From Coprinopsis marcescibilis (lineage: Eukaryota > Basidiomycota > Agaricomycetes > Agaricales > Psathyrellaceae), in the NCBI GenBank assembly GCA_004369085.1, contig ML210186.1, positions 144,873 to 208,872 on the forward strand: a stretch of DNA of 64,000 bases, in the 5' to 3' direction. The translations under genes and the position numbers were made by a program. Below, piece by piece: positions 37,555 through 49,661 of the stretch. Every line of letters starts with the position of its first letter. The first letter of the stretch is position 1. The notes under the pieces were generated by a model. The model was given only the letters and a program-made list of their open reading frames with translations. It was not told the origin of the DNA and made no database searches.

Positions 37555-38309
37555 ATTGGGTGAGAGACATGCGGGGTAGAGAGTGTGCCCACCTCCCTAA
37601 TATCCAGACTATTCGCTATATTTCAGTGGGTTGGCAGGACGACTCATCTTAGACTGATGTGACTGCTGTCACACTGTGGGCAGAGTCACGATACCGAGTG
37701 TCACACTGAGGCAATGATCAATAGTGTTTTTTTGCCCACTGCTGATCATAATGACCGGCATTATTCTCCCTGCCAGTGAATCGTTGTTCAACGGTCACTG
37801 CCCTTCTCACTATTAAACACTGAACATTGAACACTTGAAATCACAAACGAAACTCAAGCAAGAACGCCCCGTGTCAAAGGAAGTTGAAGTTGAATAACAA
37901 AATGGTGAAGTCGGGCGAGCCAAATGCTCCTTGTTCTGTCAGTACGTGATCCTGCTTCTTTTGACTCATTGACAGCCACAAAACGTACATGGACATAGGG
38001 CAGCCATGCCTAGTCCAGATTAGAATAAACGGCTGGACTTCGGCCAGCCCAATTTCGCCCAAATTTCCAGATTAGTGCAAGGACAAATAAGTTTGGCTTT
38101 TTTCCTCAGAATTTCCTGCCAATATTTCCACCTAGTAGTCCATGGACTTGTTTGTCCACCTGACAATCACTGATGACCTTTGTCTCGAGCAATCTCCCCA
38201 ACTTGAGATGCAATGCCCCCCAAATCATCATGATGCTTAAATAGGGACAGTGAGGAATTGATGGCTCCCACAGCCCACCATTCCTCCTGGTTCTCCTGTT
38301 GCCATCATC
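37555..38309. other. Divergent spacer, nothing recognised
   Basis: This spacer lies between the 5' ends of a minus-strand and a plus-strand gene and presumably holds both promoters. No coding signal. Confidence 0.4.
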
Positions 38310-39608
38310 ATGGAAGGATTCGAACGCTCAGGCTTCTTTGTGAATCTCAACGAAGCTGGCCTGTGCTCTCTGCGCGAAGACATTCGAAATTCAACGGTTG
38401 CTACGTACCAAGCACCAAAGGTAATGTGCAATCTCTTTTCTCTTTACCATCGGCTCACAAGTTTACACTATATAGTGTCATGATTTCGTTCGACGCCAGC
38501 AAAGCTACAGCCTCCCTGGTCTGATTTTACGCCCATCGATCACAGACCTTTCCTTTGACAGTGCGGTTAGTACTCAGCAAGCTCAAGCTTTGTGACCCTT
38601 GATCTATGGCGCAGGCCCGGCCGTCCATCCTCCGCCTGAGTACACAAGGGCTCGCTCGACCTTTCCGAATGCCACGTCGGCAGCTGTGACCTCCAATGAG
38701 AATGCCCCTCCCTACAGCCCTTCCGCCGACTCTGCACAGGTTGCTTCACATCCCGAAAAACGTAAGTAGCTTGTCAGGTTGCAAGCCAATTTTCATGACT
38801 CGACCGTTTTGCAGCACCTTGTGAAGTTGAAACAAGGCCCTTGGTAAGGTCTTTCTCAATGTTTCTTTCGTCGTGTACTCACCTTACCCCAAGGTGACGA
38901 ATCCCGAAGCACTGAATGCTCACTGGAATGCTGTGAGTGGTGTCATGAGTTTCCATGCACTGGCAGTACCCGCTTCAATCTTCGTTAATATGTTTATAGG
39001 CTGAGGATGGACATGGCGAAGAAGAGGGTTGACTTCGAGGTCCTCTAGGAGTTTTTAGAAGGCCGCCCAAGGCTAAGCCCTTGACCGTGAGGAACAGCGA
39101 TCCATCTCCGACTTGGAACATGGATGATGATGGTGGGGAGGTGACACGTCCGAGCCAAATCAACCGTACGGTTTCTGCTTTCAGACGAGGTTGTAGCGGA
39201 CTCATCTCCACCTTTACACGCAAGGATCGTGAGGAATGCGTTCAGGCAGCCCAGCCATTTGGGCCAGGACAACTGTTGGTCACCTCCTGTTCCTCTCCCA
39301 GTCTGAGTCCACCAGGGCCAGGATTGACCCCCACCGTGCCATCCTCGCTCATGCCCGGACCGATCCTAGCCTCTTCCAATGCTGGACCCCCTGCCATTCA
39401 ACCATTGCCCACAATCTCTGAAGCTCCACTGGTCGTGAATCCTGCTGCTGGACCCCCTCTTGTCGCTCCTTCTTTTCCTGGAGCTGTCTTTCCCTTTGCT
39501 GGTCAACCGGGCCCATCTGGTGATCCTACGCTTATCAGACCACCCACGACTTCCTCCTCAGGTGTCAACGGCACTGTTGTTCATCATGCTGACGTCTTGC
39601 TGACGTGA
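38310..39608 (+). pseudogene. Multi-exon hypothetical gene, probably broken
   Basis: Exon 1 (38310-38420) encodes 37 residues (MEGFERSGFFVNLNEAGLC onward) and ends at a good donor. Exon 2 (from about 38478) reads CHDFVRRQQSYSLPGLILRP. A later exon has HPPPEYTRARSTFPNATSAA and APPYSPSADSAQVASHPEK. Next comes VTNPEALNAHWNA. The last long frame (39081-39608) is Pro/Gly/Ser-rich. The phase between exons 2 and 3 does not fit cleanly, and a TGA at about 39030 interrupts the frame before the last segment, so it may be inactive. No family could be named. Confidence 0.35.
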
Positions 39609-41271
39609 CCTGATCTGCATAACGCTTACCACATCGTCGAATGCGGTGATAACATGAAGCTTGTCGTTCTTGACTCAAATGGATGCCGCTGCTGCCTAGC
39701 AGTGGACCTCCCCGGGGATACCTAGTGGCCATCTCAACAACCCAGGAGACCATCCGGTTTCCTATGCATTATGTTCAGTATGTGTTGTATGTATGCCATG
39801 CCCTGTCGTTACTTCATCCTTCTTTCTCCCATTGCCCTTCATTCTTTCCCCATACCACTCTTTCGTCATTCCCTTCTTTTCGCACTGCACATTTCATAAC
39901 ATCTTCTATCATGTCTGTGGCCACCTCTTTTGTCCATATATCCTGCTATCCATCCCCATCCGGCAATCAAGACTCAGATCACTGTCATTGCTTCAAGCTG
40001 ATCTGCCACATTCGCCCTGCACACAGAGCCTGTCACCTAGCCTCAAGATCTTCACTTATGGACGCTTCATGTCTCCACTCTTCAAGTTCAAGGACACTTC
40101 ATGACCCTCCCCACTTCAAGTTCAAGGACTTTTCGTGATTCTCCTCTCCAAGTTCAAGGACTTACCATCTTGTACCAATTGACCGTTCACCCACCGACCA
40201 CGGCCACCAATGATGCAAGTTGAAGTTTTCGTCAAGCTACCGATTTCTTCTCTTCTTGCCCCCGTCCCACCTGTTTTGTATTGTTTGCTTTTCCCTATAC
40301 GTATATTACACTTCATTCTTACCATGTCCCCGCTATTCACTCCGTCTCATTTGCTCAGTATCACAGTTAACCAGTAGCTTAAGTAGTATAGCCACGTATG
40401 ATAGTGAACAATGACAATTAGTTTTGGGGCGATTGTCCCGCTTCGTCTTGAATTGAACAGTCATTTCACTTGCAGAAGTCAAGATGAGGGCCTCAGAGTT
40501 AAAATCTCTGGCTGTTCTTCTTGATGTTCTCACTACTAATTCCTGGGTCGACATCGTGTAACAAAGGTGAAACTATTTCTACCATGGTCGCTGTTCCCTG
40601 CCAAGTCAGCAGGGTGCCACCGTTCGGGTGGATACAGGGTGGATACCCCAAAAGGTCGTCCAAGCCCAAGGAGTTGAAGAGGGTCCGACTGCGATGGACT
40701 TGGAATCGTCCCAAACCAAGACAGCGATCTTCCAGCACTGGCGGGGTCAGCAGCACCTCGTATAACGAGCCAGAGTTCTGTGAATGGTACATTGGAATTG
40801 CCCCTCGGAAATACTCATTATCATGATACTCCGTTCAAGTTGGAACTACTATGTAGCAGTACTACTAGTTGCAGGCCAGTCTGATTACCATCACCTCCAA
40901 ACCTCGGACTTTAAGTTCCAGAACCTGTCATTGCCCCACCGCTTCCGAGTCCGTCGACCACTGGAATTCACTGCCATCAACTAAGTACTAAAGTTGTGCC
41001 TGAGGCTCCCCTGTCTGAGTCCCTCGGCCCTGAATGCTGAGTTTGGCTCATGCTGCAATCTACTACTATCGACGAGTGGGGTTGAATTTGCCTCTTGGAC
41101 TCGTATGTAGCCATTTCAAGTCGAGTTAGTATTGTTGCAGTACTTCAAGGCAAGGTGGCAATAGAAGTGTCGGGAAGCGATGGCAGTGCCAGCAAGCCGA
41201 AGTATACCATTGTGATAATCATCGTGATGAAGTGCATTTACTCACCAACAGACCCCAATGCGTCCGAGTCC
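39609..41271. other. Spacer with a short tandem repeat
   Basis: No gene is supported. A 103- and a 151-residue frame overlap a pyrimidine-rich region (39780-40100). The stretch includes three copies of a ttcaagttcaaggac repeat. Confidence 0.4.
40081..40165 (+). repeat. Three direct copies of ttcaagttcaaggac, period about 33
   Basis: Copies start at about 40081, 40115 and 40147. Each is followed by a variable ctt/ttc-rich spacer. The core itself is a doubled ttcaag/ttcaag motif. A transposon subterminal repeat is possible. Confidence 0.8.
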
Positions 41272-41277
41272 TATAAA
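41272..41277 (+). promoter_or_regulatory. TATA box
   Basis: TATAAA in the context ctataaagga, 43 bases upstream of the first ATG at 41315. It probably drives the coiled-coil gene that follows. Confidence 0.5.
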
Positions 41278-41314
41278 GGAGATCCTTCACCAGCATTAGA
41301 ACACCGGACACGCA

Positions 41315-42327
41315 TTGCCTACCACTAGGTATCCCATCTCATCTGGTTCGACCTTGGCTCCCTCTCGCAGTTCGCCATGCCCAAAGCACAATCTGAATCC
41401 GTCTGCTTCTCAGAGGTCAGATCAGCAAGGAGGAAATCTCCTCGAAGGCATTCTAGCACCACACTCGGGAAGGAGAACTACGCAGGTGATCGTTGAGGCA
41501 CTGGGAAATCCCTCCTCGACTGCAACCCCTGCGCACCCAAGCCCACGGTCAGGGCTTTTAGTGCCTCGCGTTGGAGGTCGAACATACTGCAATCCGTTGG
41601 GAGTAACAACAGAGGTCAATCCCGTTGCTTCTGTTCAGCATTGACAATCATAATTAATGTTCTAACCTCTCATTCTTCTATCTTTTTAGCATGCATGCTC
41701 CAGCCAAAAAAACATGCTCGATGTCTGTTGAACATGACCCGGAAAACTGCCATCATGGTCCAAGATGGAACGTCCCCAGCTTCCCCAAAGGGCAAGCAAG
41801 ACCTTTCTCTGCCACGCTTTCCTGCCGTGGCGACTCCGCTCCCCCCAACTTCGCCTTTCTTACATCCATTTCCACCAACGGTTCAGACCCCTTCACCCTC
41901 CACTCCTCCCAGCAATGTTCAGGGCAAGGATCTCCTTGAGATCGAATTCACAAAGCTTGAGACTATCGTCAAAACCCTTGAAGATCTCGCCGAGGAGTTC
42001 ATTGTGCATGTTGGCGAGGCGCAACAGGAGTTCAAAGCTCTGAAAGGGGCGCTCCAGGCTGCCGAAGAGTTATTTGCACAGTTGGATGCATCAGCAACCA
42101 ATTCTGATGCTATCCGAGTCGTACCTGGCGATCCCCCCGCCAGTGAGCCACATGCTTGCAGTGGTCAACAGTCAAGTTACAGCTCCGACAACCATGACAG
42201 CACTCCTTCCGAGTCAGCCTGGGTTGACGACATGAGCGATGCCGATTGGAGGGAGCATTTCGGAGGCCTTTCCCGAGACTACGTCACTGGTGGTGCTTTT
42301 TTGCAGTGGGAATCCTGGTGTGGCTAG
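41315..42327 (+). CDS. Hypothetical coiled-coil protein
   Basis: The long frame at 41641-42327 has a Pro-rich segment (FPAVATPLPPTSPFLHPFPP), a strong coiled coil (LEIEFTKLETIVKTLEDLAE through ALQAAEELFAQLD), and an acidic end with MSDADWREHFGGLSRDY. An upstream frame from 41315 (MPTTRYPISSGSTLAPS) lies just after the TATA box and may be the first exon. A plausible intron ends in the T-rich tract before 41690 (ctatctttttag). The exact joint is not settled. The layout resembles the coiled-coil protein at 36690-37554, though no sequence homology is obvious. Family unknown. Confidence 0.42.
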
Positions 42328-42934
42328 CATCAAGGCACCTGACGACGGGCGAGTCTTCATTATGGACATTCTTTACTACTAACATTGCAATTTGGGTAGT
42401 AGTTATTAGGTACTTACTATCATGATCACGACCTGGACATTTTACCACATTTCACACAAGGACATTGCTATTTATTTATATATATATCTGGACTCTTTGA
42501 GCACTCGTTCAAGTTCGTACATTATCATTACTGGTAGATAATATATACCACCATGGACATCTTATGTAGTAGGAATAGCGCAGCAATTTTGGGTCTCTTC
42601 TGTGGAAACGGCGAAGGTGAACTTACCGTTGGATGGGGGGTCAAGTAGTACTTTATAATAGTAGCAAGTTAGGTAGTCATACAAGTTGTAGCCACTGCCA
42701 GGATGATTTGTTGCACGTACTGGCATTCATGTTTAAGTTGTTTACTCATGATCAGATCCAGGCCAAAAGTTGCTGAATTTGAGACGACTCAAAAATAGTC
42801 CGAGGCTTGAATACCGATGATGGACAAAGGATCAGATTCAGAGCCCAGCCAATTGCCAGCCAACTTGAAGCTTGAAGAATGGCGACATCATCATGATCAG
42901 CCAGTGATGATCACTGCCATGAGGCCTGACGGCG
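42328..42934. other. Spacer, probable 5' end of the transposon
   Basis: AT-rich sequence (tatttatatatatatc near 42470) between the coiled-coil gene and the transposase start. I could not place terminal inverted repeats. Confidence 0.35.
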
Positions 42935-44648
42935 GTGGTGACCCCTTCGACCACTATGGTTGTGACCGTGACCGGACGCGTTGCTACTAGTACTCCCTCA
43001 GTTTTTGAACGTCAGGTTCCAAGTCCGAGTGCTTCCGAGTCATCCGAGGACTCAGGCTCGGTCACTGCCCACACCAACCTTCAAGTTGTCCCCAGAGACA
43101 ACTATTCAGCACTCAGCACTCACTGGCAACTGCCAAAAGCTTGCATGTCGACTACCACCAGCACTACAGGGGTCATGGGCCCAACTCCAGCTTCTTTCAA
43201 CTCCGCTCATACCTGCGTCTGCGGGAAGGCGTTTAGAATCAACGCTTCATTGTCACGACACAAGAAAAAGTGTAACAAAAGCGGGGAAGCAACATGTGGA
43301 CTGCTTGCCCAAGCCAAGACCTACTGGCTCGAGAAATCGGGCTCTACTCGAAGACAACGGGATGGGGTAGCTGACTCAGAGGCTTCAAATCATATTGTCT
43401 CGACTAGTGGTAGCACTGCTGTGACCATGACCGTGGTCGGCGCGATTTCCACCAGTACATTTTTGCCAGTGGTTGGAGTGGTTGGCATAGACCACAACCA
43501 ACGATTTGGTCAACCGCTTGTGTCACAGCCAGCCTTAATAAACCCTCCTCCGACCCTTGTCCACAATTCTCAGCCAACGATGACGATCCCAGTGGCCAAC
43601 CCTTCTGAAAGCCCCACTGCCAGTGGAATTCAGACAGCGGTAAGGTCCATCATTTCTAAACAGTTCAATTGGTGTTAATTGACTTGCTGTACAGTCCGTT
43701 CAAAGTTGGCAGGCCACTCCTAGTAGTACTGTCAGTAAAGCACAAGCTGAAGCAACTGCTCGCTGGTGGGCTCTGCATGTTCCCAGGACTCCCGGCCTGC
43801 CTCTTCATCCCCCATCTTCCAGTCATCCCCCCAGCTACGACTGCAGTCCCAGTCCCAGGGGTCTGCCTGAGCCAAATCACACAGCCCATGGTCACCCCCA
43901 ATCAACCCAATATCATCCCAATATTTTGCTACAAGGCTCTGTGACAGTCAGTGCAATATCCCAGCCAGAAACACAGGCCACCGTTGGCTCGAATCGAGGT
44001 TTGTCGCTCTGTGAAGTCAATTCTGGGTGTCTCTGATCAGTGTCTCTTTCAGTCTATGATATCTCTCCCGCTGTAGCGGGAACCAGCACCCCGCAAACAA
44101 CTTTGTCACCGAATGGTCATAAGTACATCGATAGTCAGCCCGACCAATTTGGCCTTTGGCGACAATACTATTGTCATGAATTGCCAACACACGATCCCCA
44201 TCTCCACGTTTCCCCACTGGACGTATATGACTGTAAAAGCCAATCCAGAAACGATGAATTATTCATCCCCGATCTCGATTCCTCCACCGCCAACCACAGC
44301 CAAAGGTCTTCGACCGGCACAATTATCAACGAAGATCCACATAACGACAGCCTTGGATCCACCCAGCGTCCCTTCGGTCCTTTTCAGAACGAATCCTCAT
44401 TCAATCTGAGCGATTGGTACTGGAATCAAGGAACCAGGAGATCATTTGCCAACGTTGGTGCTTTGCGAGCACTGATTACGGCTGATGGATTCTCCCCTGA
44501 CGACATCGATAAAACCAATTGGAAGAAGATGGATCAACATCTGGGTGCCAACAGGGAGGAGCTGGGTGCAAGCAAAGGCGAGTGGATTGAGGATGACGGA
44601 TGGAACAGTACTCCTGTGATGATCAATATCCCATTCCATAATCGGACG

Positions 44649-44653
44649 AAAAC
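44649..44653 (+). repeat. Target-site duplication, left copy (AAAAC)
   Basis: Identical to 45182-45186 on the other side of the solo LTR. A 5 bp duplication is the usual size for Gypsy/Copia integrase. Confidence 0.9.
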
Positions 44654-45181
44654 TGTTACGACGCAAGGCGAATGATACGCCTTAGTCGCCAAATGATAGT
44701 TGACGATAAGTTCAAGACGAGAGATCGTCGAGATAAGTGAGTTTGAACGAGTGAGTCGAGACGAACGAACGTCAGGACAATAGAGCTTTCGAGATGTTCG
44801 AGTGAGACGATCCGTCGACGAGAAGACTAACAAAAGTCTTATTCGAAAACTATCGAGTGAACAAAGTAAGAACGAGATCGAAACTAAAGTACAACTACCA
44901 ACTATGGTAAGTTTAAATATCCTATTCTTTATCTCTTATCGATGTTATCGATAAGTTCCATCCGTTATCTTTCTATAAATAAGAAAAACTACTACGTCAT
45001 ATCCACGTGTCCGTTATCTCTCTAATAATATCCCCAAGCTCTGGTTTGACAGTTAGGGGTATCAATAGACTCATTATCAAACATACCGAACTTCCGAAAA
45101 TATTCCATTTGTATCTCCAAATAATCTTCATCTGTCAATTCCCGTTCGTCGTCATGTTCCACCGTTGGGAGCGGTGTAACA
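44654..45181. repeat. Solo LTR of an LTR retrotransposon (528 bp)
   Basis: The element starts TGTTAC and ends GTAACA, a perfect 6 bp terminal inversion. It is flanked by the 5 bp direct repeat AAAAC (44649-44653 and 45182-45186). Removing it with one repeat copy restores the transposase frame from PFHNRTKT into PGVARIKAGTL, apart from a point stop further on. No internal retrotransposon sequence remains, as expected after recombination between two LTRs. Part of a minus-strand frame (45022-45243) overlaps it by chance. Confidence 0.93.
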
Positions 45182-45186
45182 AAAAC
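45182..45186 (+). repeat. Target-site duplication, right copy (AAAAC)
   Basis: Direct repeat of 44649-44653, immediately after the terminal GTAACA of the LTR. Confidence 0.9.
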
Positions 45187-48100
45187 ACCAGGAGTGGCAC
45201 GGATAAAGGCAGGGACTCTTTGACATCGCAGGATTCTTGACATCCTCAGAGAAAGAGTATCTGATCCTGATCAGGATCGTCTCTTTCACTATGAGCCCTA
45301 CAAATTGATCTGGAAGCCTTCAGACGATGCTCCAGAGGTTCGAGTTTACTCTGAGCTGTACAACTCAGATGCGTTTCTTTGAGCCCACTGGGAGCTTCAG
45401 GATGGACCTGGAGAGCCTGGATGCGACCTTCCTTGGGTTCTTGTTGGTTTGATGTTCTGGTCTGACCAAACACATCTCACTTCCTTTGGAAACTCCAAGG
45501 TCTGGCCTCTATACATGTTCTTCAGGAATGAATCGAAATATTGGCAAAGCGAGTCCTCTTGTCGTCTAGGAAGCCATGTCGCATACTTCAAATCGGTAAG
45601 CAATTGCCCAAATCAGCCTGAATAGTGCTGATTGTTCATCTCATAGCTGCCAGAACACCTCAAAGATTTCATCACAGAAAGATCTGGTGGCCCGATGCCA
45701 GACAAACTAAAAACCTACCTTGTTCGAGAATTCTTTCACGCACAATGGTCGATTATCCTCAACGACAAGCTCATCAAAGCTATGGTTCACGGGATCGTTT
45801 TTCTTTGCTCTGATGGAAAGAAGCGGCGGTTCTACCTTCAAATATTCACATATTCAGCTGATTTTCCAGAAAAGTGAGCCTTGGAATCGCCTTGCATACT
45901 TTGATACTCACCATAATTCACAGGCTGTTGATCGCAGCTCTACGAAGAGGGAAGTGTCCCTGTCCACGGTGCAAGACACCCCTTTCCAAATTCCATGCCA
46001 TGGGGAAAACTGAAGACATTGTAGCAAGGGAGCAGAATTGACGAGTATACGATGAGGAGAATCTCAAGAGTGTTGAGTCCGCAAGGAAGGCAATTGCTGG
46101 GGGAGCAGCACCATATGGAAAAGCAGTTGAAACCATTCTCGAGCCGTATCACCTGTACCCTGTGCTTGTATGTGCATCCGATTATATAATCACGCTCATC
46201 GCTTATTCAAATCTTTCCCGATTATAGAATCCACTCGCTTCAAAGCTCCGCCTCCCAAATCGCTTCCCAAAATTCAATCTGTTTTCACTTCTTGTTGTGG
46301 ACCTGCTCCATGAGTTTGAGATTGGAGTATGGAAATCAACGTTTACTCACTTGATTAGAATCTTGACCGCACTTGGCCAAGGATTAGTGGATGAATTGGA
46401 TCGTCAGTCAGCAACTACCGTGACTGCTCTTTCCCCCCCACAATCTAACCTCTTGGCAGATACCGTCTGGTTCCAACATTCTGTCGAGCTATACGGAAAT
46501 TCTCATCAAATACTTCCCACATGGTACGAAAGGCAGCGAGGGACTACGAAGATGTGTTACAGGTAATGGTCTCTTTTCTTTCTTAAGTTCCACGCTCACA
46601 AGATGGCAGTGTGCAATTGCCGTGTTCGAATCCCTTGTTCCTGCCCCACACAACGACATCATCATCAAGCTTTTGTTCCTATGCTGCCAATGGCATGCCT
46701 TGGCTAAGCTCCACATGCACACCGACTATACAGTGACAATGCTCAGGAACACAACATCTCAACTAGGGAACCAATTTCGCCATTTCCAGAATCAGACTTG
46801 CACTTCAATCACAACATACGAGCTTCCGCATGAAGCCGAAGCCTGAATGCGGAGAAACGCTAAGAAAAACGCTGCCAAGACATCGAAACAAGACGGTAAT
46901 CTCAGCAAACTTGTGGATCCGCAACCCGTGGATAGCAATGCACCCTCTCTTGAGACAGGTGATCGAACATCAGCTTTGCCGGATACTGTGATGCAAAATC
47001 CTCCCCCTGTCACGGAGCTCTCAGTGTCAGCGACAACCAATCCATCCCTCCTTGTTCAACACCCCCCAATGGAACGTCAGGGTGTAACACAATCAGTTCT
47101 TCCACATGTAGAACGCAATCCCATGGATGATGCCTCATCTTGCGACCCCTGTGACCCAACACCAACTCCGCATTGTGAGACGCCAAATCCTTCCCTTGCA
47201 GCGTCAGAGATGCCCCATGGATATCTCACTTCGCTCGCTACTTCCTATCCTGGTCAACGCATGTGCGAAGGTGGTACACGTCTAGCCCCTCAACAAACTG
47301 CCTCTAGCCACTGCCACGTGGATTTCTTCCCTCCGTTGCGTTCCACCGACATGGAAGTGGATGGGGCAATGCCCACCCTGGCCCAAGAAACTGTTGCGCC
47401 AATACTTCCACCACAAGGCACCTCCTCTATCCATTCCAGCCACAAGGATTTGCCCACACCATCCATAATAGATGTGGATAGAACAGGGTCATCGCAACAC
47501 CATTTCGCCATGGATACGACTCCACATGAGGCTCGGGATTTGCTCAACGAATCGGGTGAAGGTTCCGGAAGAATTGTCTTGAAGATCCCAAGATTGGTCT
47601 GGAATAAAGTCATAACCGAGAAAAATGAGAATCGAGGAAGGGGTTGTGGAAGGGGTCGCGGCGGGAAAGGGAGAACTCAACCAACCATAAACATGGCCGT
47701 AACCACCGTTGGACCCACTCCATCCGGTGTATCTGACACTTCGACCAATTTTATTGATGATCCCTTGCCCAGTGCCGAGACAGCAACTGATACAGCGAAC
47801 TGCTCTCGTTTTGCCTCGCTGTTGGATTCTCGAGAGAACATGGAACCCAGTAACACTGGAGTAATCAACTTGATCGACACTCCCGCCCAGATCCAGAGCC
47901 CGCAAGCTGTGCATGAGGAGGTGTTGGTCGATCCAACGCCATCAAAACCCACCAGTGGACGTCGAATCAAGACACTCAACCTTTCAACATACAAATTCCA
48001 TGCCCTCGGAGATTATGCTGATGCAATCGTGGAACTTGGGACATCTGATTTGCACACCTCTGAGACAGTAAGTGCCATCTTGAAGTCATAATTACTATTG

Positions 48101-49661
48101 CTGAATATTATTAGGGAGAAGAATTGCACAAGGAACCCAAGTCATGGTATCCCCGGACAAATAAGCGGTCTGTCTACGTCCAAATGTCCCGAATTGAGCG
48201 AAGAAGAGCGTGACTGGCAAAGCTGCGTAGACGATTAGAAAGGAACAAGAACCGCGACTCAGAATTTCAAGAGCAGCAAAGGGCTGCCAGGCTGGTGGAT
48301 CTCCCTTACTACATCGGTACATCGGAAAATCACTACCATTCATTGACCGAATTTGCTAGAAACGGGCCACATGGTGAAGATCCCGCTATCAATGTGAGGC
48401 GATCCCATATCAAAGCATCACCCGCTAACGTCGCTGTTTCCAGAACTTTATGTTCAAACTGAAGTCCCATTTGCTCGCTCGGCTGCGAATAGAACTACCA
48501 GAGTATCTGGCCTTGGCCTTCCGTCATACGCAGGGGTTCCAAACTACCCAGAGGACTGGTCCAGAGTCATCGTCAAAGACAATCAAATCTTTACTCACAA
48601 GATATTTCAAATAAAGTATTTGACATATGACTTGAGACGGAATGAAGACCTCATTCACATTGAGACCGACAACTGCAATGTAATGCTTCAAAACCCCGAA
48701 TTCCGCAGCGATTCACTCACACCGGTTCACCCTTACCGTTATGCGAAAGTGTTGGGAATATGCCACGCAAATTTCGACCTGGCCGGCATAATTGGCCCCC
48801 GCCTGCCTGTGGGCAGCGACGGAAAGGCTGTGAAGGAATTTACCATCGAATTTTTGTGGGTTCGGTGGTACACCTTCCAGCCAGCCGTAACGGCATTCCA
48901 TCTGGACATCCTCAAACACGCCCCAATCTCCTCTCCTGAGTCCACCGGATTCGTTTCACCAGACGAAGTGTTGCGCACTTGTCACTTGATCCCCCGGTTC
49001 ACTCTTGGAAGATCATATCCTACTGGAGCTGGACAGTCTCCTTTGGCGCAAGATAGTCGTGAGTGGGAAGCCTACTACATCAATAGGTGGGCCTTGGTTT
49101 CTTGCTTCTGATTCTACTCTACAATGCTAAAGAGCGGCTAGATTTGTAGATCGAGACATGTTCATGCGATACCAATGGGGTCACGGTGTCGGCCACGCAT
49201 ACTCAAGGTTATCCGCCCCACCTTCCCTTGCCGCCTATGATGATACAGGGACATTGGTGGAGGACGTGGACTTGAACGAAGTCCACGCCCTCGAAGAATC
49301 TGACAGTGAAACTGATCGCTCAGTAACTTCTGATCACGAAAGCCTAGATATTGACGATGAGCGCGAAATAGAAATGTTTGGGGTGGATTTCTAGATTAAT
49401 ATGATTTTGATTTTGCTCTATCAAAGTTTACTAGTATAACTAAACAAGTCCATATCTTATGTCTCGTTTACTATCGATCATTCAATTACCTGTAATTGAA
49501 GTTTGTGGGCTAGGAAGATGCTGTCGGTAGGCAGGAAGGAGGGTGTATCATCTTTGCACAGGTTGTGTGCAGAGGTTTGATACGATAGAAATACACAGAT
49601 TTGGACGAATGGTTCCCAGGTTGCGACACAGGTACTTATACAACAGATATTTAAAGTAGAA

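Larger units (their letters stand above)
42935..49394 (+). mobile_element. Plavaka-like DNA transposon, degenerate
   Basis: This interval carries a full-length but decayed transposase of the Plavaka group (CACTA-like DNA transposons widespread in Agaricomycetes). It is interrupted by a solo LTR at 44654-45181. The boundaries given are the coding limits; terminal inverted repeats and target-site duplications of this element were not identified. It abuts the 3' side of the hexokinase gene, with only about 270 bases between. Confidence 0.75.
42935..49394 (+). pseudogene. Plavaka-like transposase, interrupted
   Basis: The N-terminal part has a zinc finger (CVCGKAFRINASLSRHKKKC, about 43212-43273). 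The next conserved block is NESSFNLSDWYWNQGTRRS, then TNWKKMDQHLG and GWNSTPVMINIPFHNRTKT, where the LTR cuts in. After it come FHYEPYKLIWKPSDDAPEVR, LMFWSDQTHLTSFGN, VREFFHAQWSIIL, RRFYLQIFTYSADFPEK, CPCPRCKTPLSK, VVDLLHEFEIGVWKSTFTHL and the late blocks VHPYRYAKVLGICHANFD, EVLRTCHLIPRFTLG and VDRDMFMRYQWGHGVGHAYS. At least five in-frame TGA codons occur (45221, 45380, 46039, 46844, 48211). Introns of usual size are still recognisable. The protein cannot be made from this copy. Confidence 0.8.

Noticed and set aside
39683..40138. 151-residue frame between transposon-block genes
   Set aside because: Composition follows the pyrimidine-rich DNA; no domain, and it overlaps a simple repeat.
26600..43200. 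Many CACTG/CAGTG motifs, suspected as transposase subterminal sites
   Set aside because: The pentamer is expected about once per 500 bases on two strands, and the rough count is near that. Only a modest excess of CCAGTG was seen, so it is not reported as a signal.
45022..45243. 73-residue minus-strand frame over the solo LTR
   Set aside because: It crosses the LTR end into the transposase, so it cannot be a retrotransposon protein in its present form.
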